DNA of 64,000 nucleotides from Platycnemis pennipes (GCA_933228895.1 OW121851.1:128759624-128823623); one strand, 5' to 3'; numbered from the stretch's first letter, positions 35,576 through 47,884 are shown. Notes: generated by a model from the sequence alone, not told the origin. Made by a program: numbers and translations.

Positions 35576-36243
35576 AATATATAAATACCTTTCATATGAT
35601 AATTATTATATTAATAATATATAAACCGGATCTATGCCTATTTATAAAAATGAATGTGTCTGTGTTCCTTTATGCATTACTGCACCATTCATCGGATCGA
35701 CATGAAACTTTGGGAAGCACTTGAGTACATTCCCGAGAAGAGGACTCCAAAATCGATATTTCAATATCGATACTTTATCGATATAATATCGATTAAGTAT
35801 CGACAAATCGATACATTTTTTACACAAAATTGAGGTAAATTTTTTATAGTTTTTTAAAAAAGGTATTATCGTTACAATATCGATACTGAATCGAATGTAT
35901 GTAATGCGTTTGACCTTTATGCATTACTACACCATTCATCGGATCGCCATGAAACTTTGGAAAGTTGTTGGGTATGGTCCCGCAAAGGTTTATACAAAAT
36001 AGATAATTCAATATCGATGCTGTATCGATATAATATTGATAAAATATCGATAAATCTATACATTATTGATACAAAATTGTGGTGAAATTATTTGGTTTTT
36101 TTTAAAAGAAAGTATCGTTACACTATCGATACTGTATTAATACTGCATCGGTGCAATATCGATACAATATTGATAACTTCATGCACTACCACAACATTCA
36201 TCCAATTTCCATGAAGCTTTGGTTAGTTGTTTAGTTCACTCCC
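35576..36243 (+). repeat. ~250-bp degenerate tandem repeat rich in ATCGAT
   Basis: Three units begin with TATGCATTAC at 35671 and 35918, and CATGCACTAC at 36180 (spacings 247 and 262). Each continues CACCATTCATCGGATCG and CATGAAACTTTGG (diverged in the third), and the first two are followed by a tract crowded with ATCGATAC/TATCGATA words. The third unit leads directly into Helitron helicase coding sequence at about 36290, so the repeat probably belongs to, or was captured with, that Helitron. The words are self-complementary and could form many small hairpins. Confidence 0.6.
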
Positions 36244-36289
36244 ATGAAGGTTTGTACAATATCAAGAATCAATAGGTATCGATACTGGA

Positions 36290-36759
36290 TACGGGATGTG
36301 CATCCCATTGAACGTGCATTCATTGAAACTCTCTCGTGCAACATATCTAAATCATCCGGCATGGGACAAATATTTCAGAAATGCCAACTTATTGCTTGGG
36401 ATGAATGCACAATGGTGCACAAAGCATCGCTCGAGGCTCTGGATATATCATTGCAAGATTTGCGTGGAAACCTGAGACCATTTGAGAACGAATTAATATT
36501 TCTTGCAGGAGATTTCAGGCAAACATTACCTGTAATTCCTCGAATGACACTAACGGATGAAATAAATGCTCGCCTGAAAAATTCTACATTGTGACGACAT
36601 GTAAAGACGTCAAAATTAAATACAAATATCCATGTGCAGATGCAAAACAATCCATCAGCTGAGATATACTCACATAAATTGCTTGAAATTGGGAACGGAA
36701 AGGTGCCGGTTGATCTGACCTCGGGAATAATTTCATTGCCTCATAACTTTTGCAATTTA
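36290..36759 (+). pseudogene. Helitron helicase (PIF1-like), first part
   Basis: The frame encodes the middle of a Helitron RepHel helicase: CNISKSSGMGQIFQKCQLIA, the Walker B-type WDECTM, FLAGDFRQTLPVIPR (motif III) and, after one in-frame TGA at 36592-36594 where the family has Trp, HVKTSKLNTNIHVQMQNNPS and SGIISLPHNFCNL. The helicase unwinds DNA during rolling-circle transposition. The Walker A region and the whole Rep nuclease are missing upstream. The frame stops at 36759 in a LINE A insertion and resumes at 39048 with VTSKEEMVEKVF. Confidence 0.85.
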
Positions 36760-39036
36760 ATACATCTACATCTACATAAAACCCTGCTAGCCACCATAAA
36801 GGTGTGTGGCAGGGGGTGAACTCTCACCAAACATGCACTACATATATGCATAAAATTTGTAATTAAAATTAAAATAGCAAAGCATACATGCAAAAACATG
36901 CTGTTAGTTGGGTTAGCTTTAAGTCCTTATACCAACATGCAGCTACCAATGTTATCTATTGCTACACTCGTACTGGATACCTTTACCGTTATTCATATCC
37001 CTAATAGTACGAGGAAAAAAGGACATTTTAAATCTGTCAGTTCGGCAATCAATTTCTCTAATTTTGTGATTATGGTCCAGTTTACCATAGTAAGTTGGAG
37101 TGGGGTAATAAAGGTGTGTGGCAGGGGGTCAATTCTCACTAGAAATGCACTAAATATCATGCATAAAAAAGGATTAGTATTTATATACTGTTCTAAACTA
37201 CACTATTTGAAAAAAGATAAAAATAGCAAAGCAAAAATGCAAAAACATGCTGTTAGTTGGGTTAGCTTCAAGTCCTTATACCAACATGCAGCTACCAGTG
37301 TTATCCATTGCTACACTCGTACTGGCTTTATTTACCGTTATTCATATCCCTAATTGTACGAGGAAAAAAAGGACATTTTGGAACTGTCAGTTCGGCAATC
37401 AAAAGCTTGTGATTATGGTCCATTCTACCATAGTAAGTTGGGGTTCGCAACACATTTTTAACATCATCACTGAAAATATGGTCTTGGAATTTATTTAAGA
37501 GATTAAGTGTACATTTCAACCTGCGATCTGACAATGATTCCCAATTAAATTCATTTAATAGACCGGTTACGCTAATAAGGTTATCATACCGGCCCTTGAC
37601 AAATCTTGCCCATCTTCGCTGCACACGTTCGAGTTCGTTATTTAGACCGATTTCGTAGGGATCCCATACACTGGCAGCATATTCCAAAAAAGGTCTAACC
37701 AGGGAAAAGTAGCTGATTTCTCGTACATGCTCGTCACATTTTCCCAGTACTCTTTTGACGAATCCCAGTTTACGATTCGCTTGACCCATTATTTCACGAA
37801 TGTGTTTACCCCAGGAAAGATCATTTGTCAGTCTTATTCCAAGATATTTAATGTATTCCACGTTTGTTTATTCATTATTACTGACTTTGTACGTGCTAGG
37901 AGGATAACAATTATTTTTCCAAAAATTCATTACAAGACATTTTTTAAAGTTTAATTCTAACTGCCATATATCACACCAAGTTTCAATTGTTTGTAGGTCA
38001 ATATTTAAATATTCCTTATCGTATGGGCATAGAAATTCCCTGTATACTACTGCGTCATCGGCAAATAGACGAAGCTTACTTTTTACCACCTTATGGATAT
38101 CATTTATGTACAAAAGGAATAAGAGTGGACCTATCACACTACCTTGTGGGACACCCGAAGTGACTTAAATTGCCGGTGAGGAAACACCGTCCAAAACAAC
38201 CCTTTGTACACGATCATGCAGAAAATCATTAATCCATGATATAATGTTACTGTCTAACCCATAAGAATTTAATTTCAAAATTAGTTTGCTATGAGAAACC
38301 TTGTCAAAAGCTTTCTTGAAGTCGAGAAATATAGCATCCACTGGAATATTATTTTCGCCAGAAACTAAAATATCGTGGGAAAAGAGAGCAAGTTGAGTTT
38401 CACACGATCTGCTCTTTCAGAAGCCATGCTGGACATTGGACAATAAATTCTGGCTATCTAGGTGTCCCACGACTGAACTGACAATTATATGTTCCAGGAC
38501 CTTGCATGAAATGGATGTGAGGGATATAGGTCTGTAGTTAGATGGCTGCACCCTATCGCCACTTTTAAAAATGGGTGTTACATCGGCTGCTTTCCAGTCC
38601 ATTGGTACGGTGTGTTCGGCCAGGGATTTATTAAATACTATTTCAAGGTAGGGTGAAATTTCGGAGGCTAACTCTTTATATACGCGGGAGGGAATTTGAT
38701 CAGGGCCAGGAGATATGTTGGGGCTTATATCTTTAAGTAACTTTTCAATACCATTACAGGAAATTTCTATTGGTTCCATCAGCCGCTGATAGAGGTCAGG
38801 CAAGACGACAGTTGAATCGCCGGAAGATGGGTTAAAAACGGTTTGGAAGAAGGAATTTAGCAAGTTAACTTTGTCAAGAGTGTTTGTGGCCATTTCATCC
38901 TTATCATTTTTAAGTGAATGGACGGCAGACTTATGGCCTTGCACTTCCCTTACGTAGGACCAAAAGATTTTTGGATTTTCCTTCAATTAATCCCCAAGTG
39001 TTTTTCTTTTGAATTCTACGAATGCATTACTAAGGG
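36760..39036 (-). mobile_element. LINE A copy inserted in the Helitron helicase
   Basis: A minus-strand copy of about 2.3 kb. Frames: 38417-38986 (KENPKIFWSYVREVQGHKSA, SPGPDQIPSRVYKE, YRPISLTSISCKVLE), 37868-38137 (FADDAVVY) and 37328-37861 (YLGIRLTNDLSWGKHIREIM). An in-frame TAA (plus-strand TTA at 38165-38167) replaces the Lys codon before VTSGVPQG, and frameshifts separate the frames. The 5' end lies before the reverse transcriptase domain. The 3' tail region is present twice (see 36761-37450). Flanks are TGCAATTTA (36751-36759) and ATGCATTACTA (39037-39047), an imperfect target duplication. Confidence 0.85.
36761..37450 (-). repeat. duplicated 3' end of LINE A
   Basis: The ~340-bp 3' UTR/C-terminal segment occurs twice head to tail: 36761-37105 and about 37106-37450. 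Both contain GGTGTGTGGCAGGGGGT, ATGCTGTTAGTTGGGTTAGC and GACATTTT..CTGTCAGTTCGGCAATCAA. The join is at about 37105, where GTAAGTTGGAGTGGGGT runs into AATAAAGGTGTGTGG. This suggests two A elements joined in tandem, or an aberrant reverse transcription product. Confidence 0.75.
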
Positions 39037-39047
39037 ATGCATTACTA

Positions 39048-39815
39048 GTAACGTCAAAAGAAGAGATGGTTGAAAAAGTATTTCTCAATATTCAAATCAA
39101 TTATAAGGATCACAATTGGCTAAGTGAACGAGCTATTCTTGCGGCCAAAATCAAAGACTTCTACGAAATTAACAATATTATTCAGTCTAACACTCAAAGC
39201 GACGAGGGCACATATGTACAAGACCGTCGACACTGTTTTGAAAGCAGATGAGGCAATTGGTTATCGAACGGAATTTTTGAATTTACTCGACCTGCCAGGG
39301 ATGCCACCGCACGTACTGTAGTTGAAAATCGGCGTGCCAATTATCATGCTGCTAAATATCAACCAGCCTTTGCAATGGCACGCGGCTTTTAGTAAAGAAA
39401 TCATTGAGCAACGTCGTAGAATCCACAATCTGCACAGGAACATTCAAAGGCGAAGATGTCCTCTTTCCTCGCATTCCTATGATTCCAACAGATATTCCAT
39501 TTCAATTTAAGTGATTGTATTCCCAAGTCGATTGGTATTTGAATTCACCATCAACAAAGCTCAGGGCCAATCTTTAGAACTATGCGGTTTAGATCTAGAC
39601 ATGGATTGCTTCTCACATGTACCTGTATTTTGTTGCGTGTGTTTTGCGTGTTCTACAGTCGGCAAATCAGACAATCTCTATATCTGCACAGACAAAAGAA
39701 CAGCAAAAAATATAATATAACCATAATAATTGTGAAATTTAACATACCTACTATAAACATGCGCTTTCCATTTAACCAGATTGAGCCACAGCAACGCGTG
39801 GCCGGGAACAGCATG
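39048..39815 (+). pseudogene. Helitron helicase, second part, and Helitron 3' end
   Basis: Continues the helicase of 36290-36759: VTSKEEMVEKVF, WLSERAILAAKIKDFYEINN, then after a frameshift near 39208 KADEAIGYRTEFLNLLDLPG and MPPHVL, a stop at 39319-39321, LKIGVPIIMLLNINQP, and later FTINKAQGQSLELCGLDLDM and DNLYICTDKRTAKN. At the end a hairpin GCCAC/GTGGC (39785-39789 with 39798-39802) is followed by CGGGAACAGC, the typical Helitron 3' hairpin some 10 nt before its end. The usual CTRR terminus appears here as GCATGT, so the end is mutated. Confidence 0.8.
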
Positions 39816-39867
39816 TAATATATAAAACATTTTATTATATGCAATGCATATTTTCATTATATGCAAT

Positions 39868-40665
39868 TGTTATTTGGTTAAAAAAATCTTTATCTTGGAA
39901 TAAGAATGACACATGATCTTTCATGGGGCAAACACATACGTGAAACAATGGGTCAAGGTAATCGTAGACTGGGATTCACCAAAAAGGTATTGGGTACATG
40001 TGAAAAAAATGTACGAGAAATCAGCTACTTTTCCCTCGTTAGACCTCATTTGGAATATGCTGCCAGTGTATGGGATCCCTACGAAATCGGTCTAAGTAAA
40101 TAACTTGAACGTGTGCAGCGAAGATCGACAAGATTTCTAAAGGGACGGTACGATAACTATATCAGCGTAACCAGTCTATTAAATGAATTAAAATGGCAAT
40201 CATTGACAGATCGCAGGTTGAATTTTAGACTTAATCTCTTAAATAAATTCCAAAATAATATTTTCAGTGATGACGTTAAAAACATTTTGCGAACCCCAAC
40301 TTACTATGGTAGACTGGACCGTAATCACGAAATTAGAGAAATTGATTGCCGAACTGATAGATTCAAAATGTCCTTTTTTCCTCGTACAATTAGAGATATG
40401 AATAACGGTAAATATGTCCAATACGAGTGTAGCAATGGATAACATGGGTAGCTGCATGTTGGTGTAAGCGATTGAAGGTAACCCAACTAACAGCACGTTT
40501 TTGCATGCGTAGTTTGCTATTTTTATCTTTTTAAATATTGCAGTCTAGACAAATATATTAATACTACCCTTTTAAATTCATGATACGTAGTGCATGTTCG
40601 GTGAGAATTCATCCCCCGCCACACACTTTTGAGGTGGCTTGCAGGGTATTATGTAGATGTATATG
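39868..40665 (+). mobile_element. LINE A 3' fragment, leader-bearing subfamily, copy 1
   Basis: The frame 39906-40103 plus 40113-40442 reads DLSWGKHIRETMGQGNRRLG, VRPHLEYAASVWDPYEIGLS and EIDCRTDRFKMSFFPRTIRD, broken by one stop near 40101. It shares ETMGQGNRRLGFTKK with the copy at 55.4 kb, whereas other A copies have EIMGQANRKLGF. It also shares the non-A leader GTTATTTGGTTAAAAAAA upstream of TCTTGGAATAAG. It ends with the stem-loop and a GTAGATGTATATG tail. Confidence 0.8.
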
Positions 40666-41432
40666 CAGAGTCTACAGATACAGAGTCATAAAAATTTGAA
40701 ATTATACCGCAATTGGTGGGTATTTAAACAGCCTTCACCTCACCTGCCCTCAATATAGGAGTGTCATCTTAAACTCTTACCTCGATAAATAGCCCGTCCA
40801 TGCTAAAGAACCGTCCCCCTCCCGTTCCCCCACCAACATTCTAATTCCCCTCTGCACGCATTCCCAGGGTCGTCCCCTTCCCCCATCGCAGGGTCTGGAC
40901 CCTTCCACATCTCACGCGCCTGCCCACGCTCCCGTCTCACCCTAAAGGATGCTCCACAGGTCGGACGGACCTCTCTAACGGGATATTTCTCTTTCAACTC
41001 GCGCAGTAACTCTCTCTCTGTGTGACGGGTCGTAAACGCTCCAGCGGCCGTAAAAATAAACCAATATAGGGGGAGGGGAGGATGGGGGGGCTCGTCCTGA
41101 ACACTGCGGGATGACGAACCTCTCTTTAGCAGACGTAAATGGTTTGAATGGCAACGCCCAATGCCCTCGATTGGGAGCGCGCGCATAAAAAATCAAGAGT
41201 GGTTCCGGATTCGACAGTTCCCGGGGCGCGTTCGGGATCTCATGTCGAGGCGGAATGCAAAGTGAGCTGCTCTTCCCCTTTTTTATCTGTCTTCGCAAAA
41301 CCGAGCATTCGAGAAAGCAGCAGAGAAAAAGTGAGTTACCGGATTCATCATTTACACAACTGTCCCAACATCAAAGCCTTAGTATACTGTACTAAAATAA
41401 GTTAACTGAATGAACACCGACTAAAGCACTCT
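40666..41432. promoter_or_regulatory. GC/CpG-rich block with a splice-donor-like end
   Basis: 40790-41330 is strongly GC- and CpG-rich compared with its flanks and contains several open but domain-less frames (40803-41186 and 40975-41298 minus, 41148-41405 plus). AAA|GTGAGT with GT at 41331-41332 resembles a 5' splice site on the plus strand. As at 1.4 and 10.6 kb, this could be a promoter or first exon, or a GC-rich repeat. Confidence 0.25.
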
Positions 41433-41985
41433 GTATTTGGAATATGCTGTCAGTGTATGGGATCCCTACGAAATCGGTCTAAATAATGAACTTGAACGTG
41501 TGCAGCAAAGATCGGCAAGATTTGTAAAGGGACGGTACGATAACCTTATTAGCGTAAACAGTCTATTAAATGAATTAAATTGGGAATCATTGTCAGTCAG
41601 TCAGTGACGATGTTGAAAATATTTTGCGAACCCCAACTTACTATGCTAGAATGGACCATAATCACAAAATTAGAGAAATTGATTGCCGAACTGACAGATT
41701 CAAAATGTCCTTTTTTCTTCGTGAAATTAGGGATATGAGCAACGGAAAAAAATATATTTATTACGAGTAGCTGCATGTTGGTTTAAGGACTTGAAGATAA
41801 CCCAACTAACAGCATGTTTTTGCATGTTTGCTATGCTATCTTTTTTAAATAGTGAAGTTTAGAACAGTATATAAATACTAATCCTTTTTTATGCATTATA
41901 TGTAGTGCATGTTTGGTAAGAGTTCACCCCCTGCCACACACCTTTATGGTTGCTTGCAGGGTATTATGTACATGTAGTTGTAGAT
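41433..41985 (+). mobile_element. LINE A 3' fragment with internal deletion
   Basis: Starts at TTTGGAATATGCTGTCAGTG, continues through the C-terminal coding region, and lacks about 75 bp between TCATTGTCAG and CAGTGACGATGTT. The deletion join is TCAGTCAGTCAG, consistent with slippage between short repeats. The 3' UTR, stem-loop and a GTACATGTAGTTGTAGA tail are present. Confidence 0.75.
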
Positions 41986-43797
41986 ATATTGTTCATATCC
42001 CATAGCCAATCTAAAAACTGACGAACTGCATTACGACTCCATTTTTATCAATGAAAAATCAAGAGATGCAGTAAAATTGTCACCATTTCAATTCTCTTAG
42101 TACCTGCAAACGCCAGACATGCCTCAGATATCAGACAGATACACCTTCCGCATTTCGCTAAACAACATATTTATCTTTCCTACTTTGTATTTATTTATTG
42201 AGGGGGTAAAATTGAGCCCTTATCAATGGGTCAGAGAGGAATGATTTTCCATGCATGGAAGGCGTCCATATTCCTACAAATCCATGAATTTGAATAATGT
42301 TTGAAATGTGCATCACCCCCTATTTCGGGTCATACAGCAAAGCTTATGAAACTATCGCTCTAAATATGAATGAATTCAGCGTGCAAAGTGACAAATGGAG
42401 TGATAATAAACCAAAGGGAGATAAAAGGGCTAGCCTAAACAAAGAAAATTTTGCCCACCCTGTCATAGGGATTTCCTCGGGTGCATATTTAATACCACTA
42501 GTCAGATCTCCGTTATGATACTAACAAAATTTAATACGTATTTACAACATGAAGAAAAAATATCACAATAATACCATACAATGTCCGCGAACAATGCTTT
42601 TATGACGGGCAATATTTTCCTCACACTTTCTAGAAAATGACTAATTACTGACAGTAATCTATCGACTCCATTGCATGTAATTAAATTTATAAATTGCAAT
42701 AATTGAGAGTAATAAAAGCTTGATTTTGATGCATCGTTTTCACACAAAGATGACGTAATAAATGTTTTTTCTGTTGAAAAATAATTCTCAATTCTGGCTA
42801 TTGATGAATGAGACAAGCAAACATAAGTTAAAAAAGTCCAAAACTTGAAATGGTTCACACTATCATATTATTATAATGATAAATGGAATTATCATTAAAG
42901 TATATGAGATGAAGATTATCATGTAGGAGTGAGGATCTGAAATTAACACCGAGAAGTAAAAGCTTACGGATAACAAATTGTGACATTTGAGGTGACTTTC
43001 AGACATAATTCCACCATCTTTGAACAGAACCTGTTATAAAATTAATCATTCTTAGAAAAATCCAAATGAAAGTAGAATCAACTTTTTCATTTCGACTGCT
43101 ACGCCAAGAGCGTCATATTTTTTGCGGGTCATTATTTCTGGCGCTGTGACTCAGGCCATCGTTCAATGAAAACCTCATTATCCTCTCCTCTTTGCCTATT
43201 TCAAAATAAACTGAGAGGAGGCATGAAGATAAAACAGGAGACAGGAAAACTTATCCAATTTCAGAGCACGAAAGCACATCTGAGCGTTTACGCCAGGAAT
43301 TCAAGACGTTTGCTCTCCGAGAAATCTCTTCCCCGTCCGTTGGCCTATCCAGGGCCCGTTGCGTATCGGGCCGTTAGGACATAAAGGCCTGATGCGATTT
43401 GATGGCTCCCTTGATCAGCCCACGTCACGAAGAACGGCCTGAAAGACGGACGGGAACTTTTACGGGCCGGGTCCCAATGGGGCAGACGCGCCGCCCTGAC
43501 CAACCGCAAGACTTGCGGCCATTTCTTCTCTCTCGAATCTTCCCTCTCGCTAATTAATGACCGCCTCGTTTACGGCGCTGAATAAGCGCTGTCCCCGACG
43601 GTCGCGACTGGAATGAAAAACTGTTCCCTAGCAACCCTCTCCCTCCACCCCCCTTCCGTGGTTCACCTCCAATCTGAAGCCACCCTCCAACACGATGCCC
43701 GATATATACGACGAAAAATCCCTCCCACTGGCTCACGACCGGCTCGGCAATTTCGTGCACGGATGGCCTCTCAAAGAAATAACACAGATGCCAGTGA
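41986..43797. other. intergenic with a GC-rich patch at 43290-43640
   Basis: AT-rich up to about 43140. The 43290-43640 patch is CpG-rich with GGCC/GGGCC words and no recognised coding domain. The frames at 42297-42518 and 42502-42858 are unassigned. Confidence 0.3.
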
Positions 43798-44115
43798 CCA
43801 CATCTACATCTACACTCAACCCTGCAAGCCACCGCGAGGGTGTGTGGTAGGGGGTGAAGATCACCAAGCATGCACTACCGACATGCAAACACGCAACTAT
43901 AGGGTCTCATGCAACTAGATTGTTCGTATATATAGTAATTAAGGAATTAATACATGCATCATGCACTACATACCACTCTTAAATATTTCCCTTACCCATT
44001 CCTTAGCTATGCTGCCTATTCTGTTCTCTTATAGTACGGGGAAAAAATGCGATTTTTAATCTATCAGTACGACAATCTATCTCTCTAATCTTATTTATCT
44101 GGTCGAATCTAGTCA
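43798..44115 (-). mobile_element. LINE family B 3' fragment
   Basis: Minus orientation: CATCTACATCTACACTC tail, stem-loop with GCCACCGCGAGGGTGTGTGG, then the family B 3' UTR (CAACTATAGGGTCTCATGCA) and the last codons of ORF2 (the complement of the ARFDQI..EIDCRT region of the 9.6-kb copy). About 320 bp, 5'-truncated. Confidence 0.8.
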
Positions 44116-44934
44116 ACCGCTCTATCACATAAGATCCTTTAAACGCGAAATAATGTATTTACGAGCGAAACAGGTACACTACGAGATAGACGTACGAGCA
44201 ATTCAGATAGACACTGCCTTTGGACATTACTGAAACCATTTCATCAAACTCAACATAGATTAAATCATTCACACTGAATATTATCAAGTGTTTTATTTTA
44301 TTTCACGCTTTAACACTCAAATTATATTTCGGATCGAGAATGGTGCCATTGAGTGCCGAATTTTTGAGTCCCCTTTCTTCCCTGTATGAGTGTCCCCTTT
44401 TTTGTGTCCCTATATATAGTGTTCAGCTTTTATTTTTTATGTGAATTTTTGTGCATCCGCCTTGAGCATCCTCTCTACGAGAGCATGCAACACTTGTGAA
44501 CTTGCTGCAAGATTTCCTGCTATTATTAATAGAAAAATAATATTCATGGCTTTGGTTTCAAATTTTTCCGATTCCCACGGGTTATTTACTGTTAATTTTT
44601 CCATAACAATTATTTCCATAACTATTATCATGACTATACAGAGTTCCAAATTTATCTTTGCAGTGGAAACCGCCCGCCGCAAAATCCGTGCGAACGCGAC
44701 GCCAAGCTGCCAATCTGCCAAGCTGCAGCATTTGCCGAATATTTGACCATGTTTCCAAATTATTACTCAATGGTAGCTAACACTTGCACATGAATGCACC
44801 TTTAGAATAAAAACTATGGAGAAAAATTGCAGCAAATGAATGCACGAATCCTCTGGTAGATGAACGTAAACAGCAGAATACACTCACTTTCTGTGAGGCC
44901 GAATATAAAGTAGTTCTACTTATCTGCAGGAGGC
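44116..44934. other. intergenic, nothing recognised
   Basis: Opposed frames at 44437-44746 are unassigned. No repeat ends recognised. Confidence 0.3.
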
Positions 44935-46205
44935 GATTGAAAACAGGCTATTTGTGCCGACAGGATAGGCGAGGAACTGGGTAAAGGCAGGTATTTTTTT
45001 TAAGGAACGGAAGAAGGGTGAAGAGAAATCGGCCCTGGTTTTAGCTTTCTCTTATCGACAGGCGCCAAGGGAACCACGGGTTAACGTCCCATCCGACGAC
45101 GGAGTACGTAACTCGAATTGCTCTCTCAAGTAGACAGACACTCAAGTAGGAGAGTAAGCAATTGAAAATTGGTGTGATGCATGGCAGTTAGAATCAAACT
45201 TCAAAAAAATGTCTTGTGATGAATTTTTGGAAAAAGAATAGCTCTCCTCCTAGCACTTACAAAATAAGTAATAATGAAATTAATAAACGTGGAATCCATT
45301 AAATATCTTGGAATAAGACTGACACATGATCTTTCTTGGCGTAAAAACATATGCGAAATAATGGGTCAAGCTATTCGTAAATTGGGATTCGTCAAAAGAG
45401 TACTGGGAAAATGTGACGGGCATGTACGAGAAATCAGCTACTTTTCCCTGGTTAGACCTCATTTGGAATATGCTGCCAGTGTATGGGATCCCTAGAAAAT
45501 CGGTCTAAATAAAGAACTTGAACGTCTGCAGCGAAAATCGGCAAGATTTGTAAAGGGACGGTACGATAACCTTATTAGCGTAACCAGACTATTAAATGAA
45601 TTACATTGGGAATCATTGTCAGATCGCATGTTGAAATTTAAACTCTTAAACATAATTAAAGAGAATTAATCTCTTAAACATATTCCAAGACCACATTTTC
45701 AGTGATGATGCTAAAAATATTTTGCGATTCCCAACTTACTAAGGCAGACTGGACCATAATTACAAAATTAGAGAAATTGATTGCCAAACTGACAGATTCA
45801 AAATGTCCTTTTTTCTAGTGCAATTAGAGATAAGAATAACGGTAAATATATCCAATACGAGTTTAGCAATGGATAACATTGGTAGCTACATGCTGGTATA
45901 AGGACTTGGAGCTAAACCAACTAACAGCATGTTTTTGCATGATTGCTTCGCTATTTTTATCTTTTCTTAAAGCGTGTAGTTTAGAACAGTACCTATATAA
46001 ATGCTAATCATTTTTATGCATGATATGTAGTGCATGTTTGGTGAGAATTCACCTCCTGTCACACATCTTTATGGTGGCTTGCAGAGTATTATGTAGATGT
46101 AGGAGTCGGTACACCAATGAAAATCCACCCTGCCAGGATTTGAATCTGGACCCTCGGGATGGGAAGCCGGTACTCTAGCCACCACACCAACCAGATCTCT
46201 GAGGA
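44935..46205 (-). mobile_element. tRNA-derived SINE, split by a LINE A insertion
   Basis: The body lies at 44935-45152 and the tRNA-like head at 46099-46205, both minus. The head shows GGTTGGTGTGGTGGCTAGAG and the B box GATTCAAATCC; the body shows GTACTCCGTCGTCGG and CCCTTGGCGCCTGTC as in the SINE at 6.2 kb. The two parts are separated by LINE A 45153-46098. The 7-bp GTAGGAG occurs at both junctions (45146-45152 and 46099-46105), as expected for the target duplication of the LINE. Confidence 0.8.
45153..46098 (+). mobile_element. LINE A 3' fragment inserted in a SINE
   Basis: Starts at AGTAAGCAATTGAAAATTGG (the IETWCDTWQLE region) and reads YLGIRLTHDLSWRKNICEIM and VRPHLEYAASVWDP in frame 45274-45495, which ends at a TAG where other copies encode Tyr. 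Later parts are frameshifted and partly duplicated (TCTTAAACATA repeated near 45643-45680). Ends with the stem-loop and GTAGAT tail. GTAGGAG target duplications flank it. Confidence 0.85.
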
Positions 46206-47884
46206 CAAATAAAGGCCAGGGTTGTGACTATGTCTAATTTGAGAAAAAGGTACGTTGCATCTCCATTTATCGCTGATGTCCGTACCTAAAACGCTCGTTG
46301 ACGTAGACATTTTCCGGTCAACCAATGTGGGTCGGAGATAAGCCTGTGTCTGACGGATAGTTGGCTTTCAAAGAATTAGGGTACTAACATCGCCCCCGAA
46401 GAATTAGCCGGATATACGCGTCGTAAAAGATGCATTAAATGACCGTTCCTTTCGGGATTGGTGGCCTTTCCAGAGGGCAGATGAACGGAATCTTACGGGG
46501 GGACACCATAATGAAACCAACATGGCCCCTAACGGGGGCCATTTGGAGGCCAAAGTGGTTCCTCGAAGGACGCTCTCAAGGAAGAGACAACATGGATTAT
46601 CCCACGCTCTGTGCGTTTTCTAGAATCAATTTTACGCAACGCACTCTATACAGAGATCTATATTCATTGTCCCGATATAAAACCAAAAATAATTTCCAAT
46701 ATATTGTGAGCTTTGATTCATAAAGTATTCATCCCTCTAGAAGCCGCGATTTCAATAATTTGAATTAAAAAATGTAAAAGGTATAAGATCAACTTCAATT
46801 ACATTTATATTGCACACCAAATGCATCCACAAAGAAGAGCAGTGGGCGATTCCACACCAGGCAAGTAATTCAGAGAAAGAAGACTTATTTTTGTATGAAG
46901 TTATATTGCTTTCACATTAAATATCACAAATTTAGGAAGATATGCGACACTACATGCAAGCCTCCTTCCAATAGCAATATGATGCGAAAATTCTCCACAC
47001 ATGTTACAAAATGTATCTAGTTACTTACTATGCTTTTGAGGAGATATAAATTAAAACGATCACACTAAGGTTTTAAAATTTAGGAGTTTAGTCAGTAGGG
47101 CAAAAAAGGGTACAATTTTCATTACCCATCCAAATTACCTTCAGGGCAAAATTGATTAAATCTATGTTTGTCCAGTATTTCACGAGAAAATGGTAGAAAA
47201 GAAATACATTCTCAAATGTCTCTGCCCTACCTTATTTTACCTCCAATTTTAACTTTATGGCCTCAATTACCACAGTACATGCTGGGGTTTAGATAAACCG
47301 TAAGTTATTTAATTTAATTAAAGTTACTTCAATTTGTTAAACGCGTTACGAAAAGTAACCGGTTTACATTTTTGTAGTATTTTTATTCTTTAGCAATTTA
47401 ACACACTGCTAAGCCTGTCAAAACATCTTTTAAGAAACCTAGCTTTTCTTCGCTGGGCACCGTCCTACTCCAAATCGAATCCCCTTCACCTACTAGCTCC
47501 CATTTACTAGCTGCAAATTCTAAGTGAGGCTACTACTAGTTAAAATAGCATCGCCCTACTCTGTAAATTAAACTTAATACAGACGATCAAACACATCACT
47601 GATCTGAGTGCAATGAAAGTGTTTATAGGAATTTGAACCCAAGTATGCATATGAAAAAGTTACACTATGGTTTAAAGAAAGATCACAAGAGAAATCCATT
47701 ATATGAATTTGAGGGACAGAAAATGTTATATCCATTCATTTGTTTCAATGTCATGAATATTATGTGCATAAATATTTGTTGAGTAAAATAACAATTAACT
47801 ATTGAGAGATAAGCTCCTCTTCATTAATTAATGGGCGGGCAAAATGAAAATAAGAATAATGCATAGGAATTGAAAAAATATAAA
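46206..47884. other. intergenic, nothing recognised
   Basis: A small GC-rich patch at 46440-46580 contains a GGCCCCTAACGGGGGCC palindrome (about 46526-46542). Otherwise AT-rich without recognised features. Confidence 0.35.
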
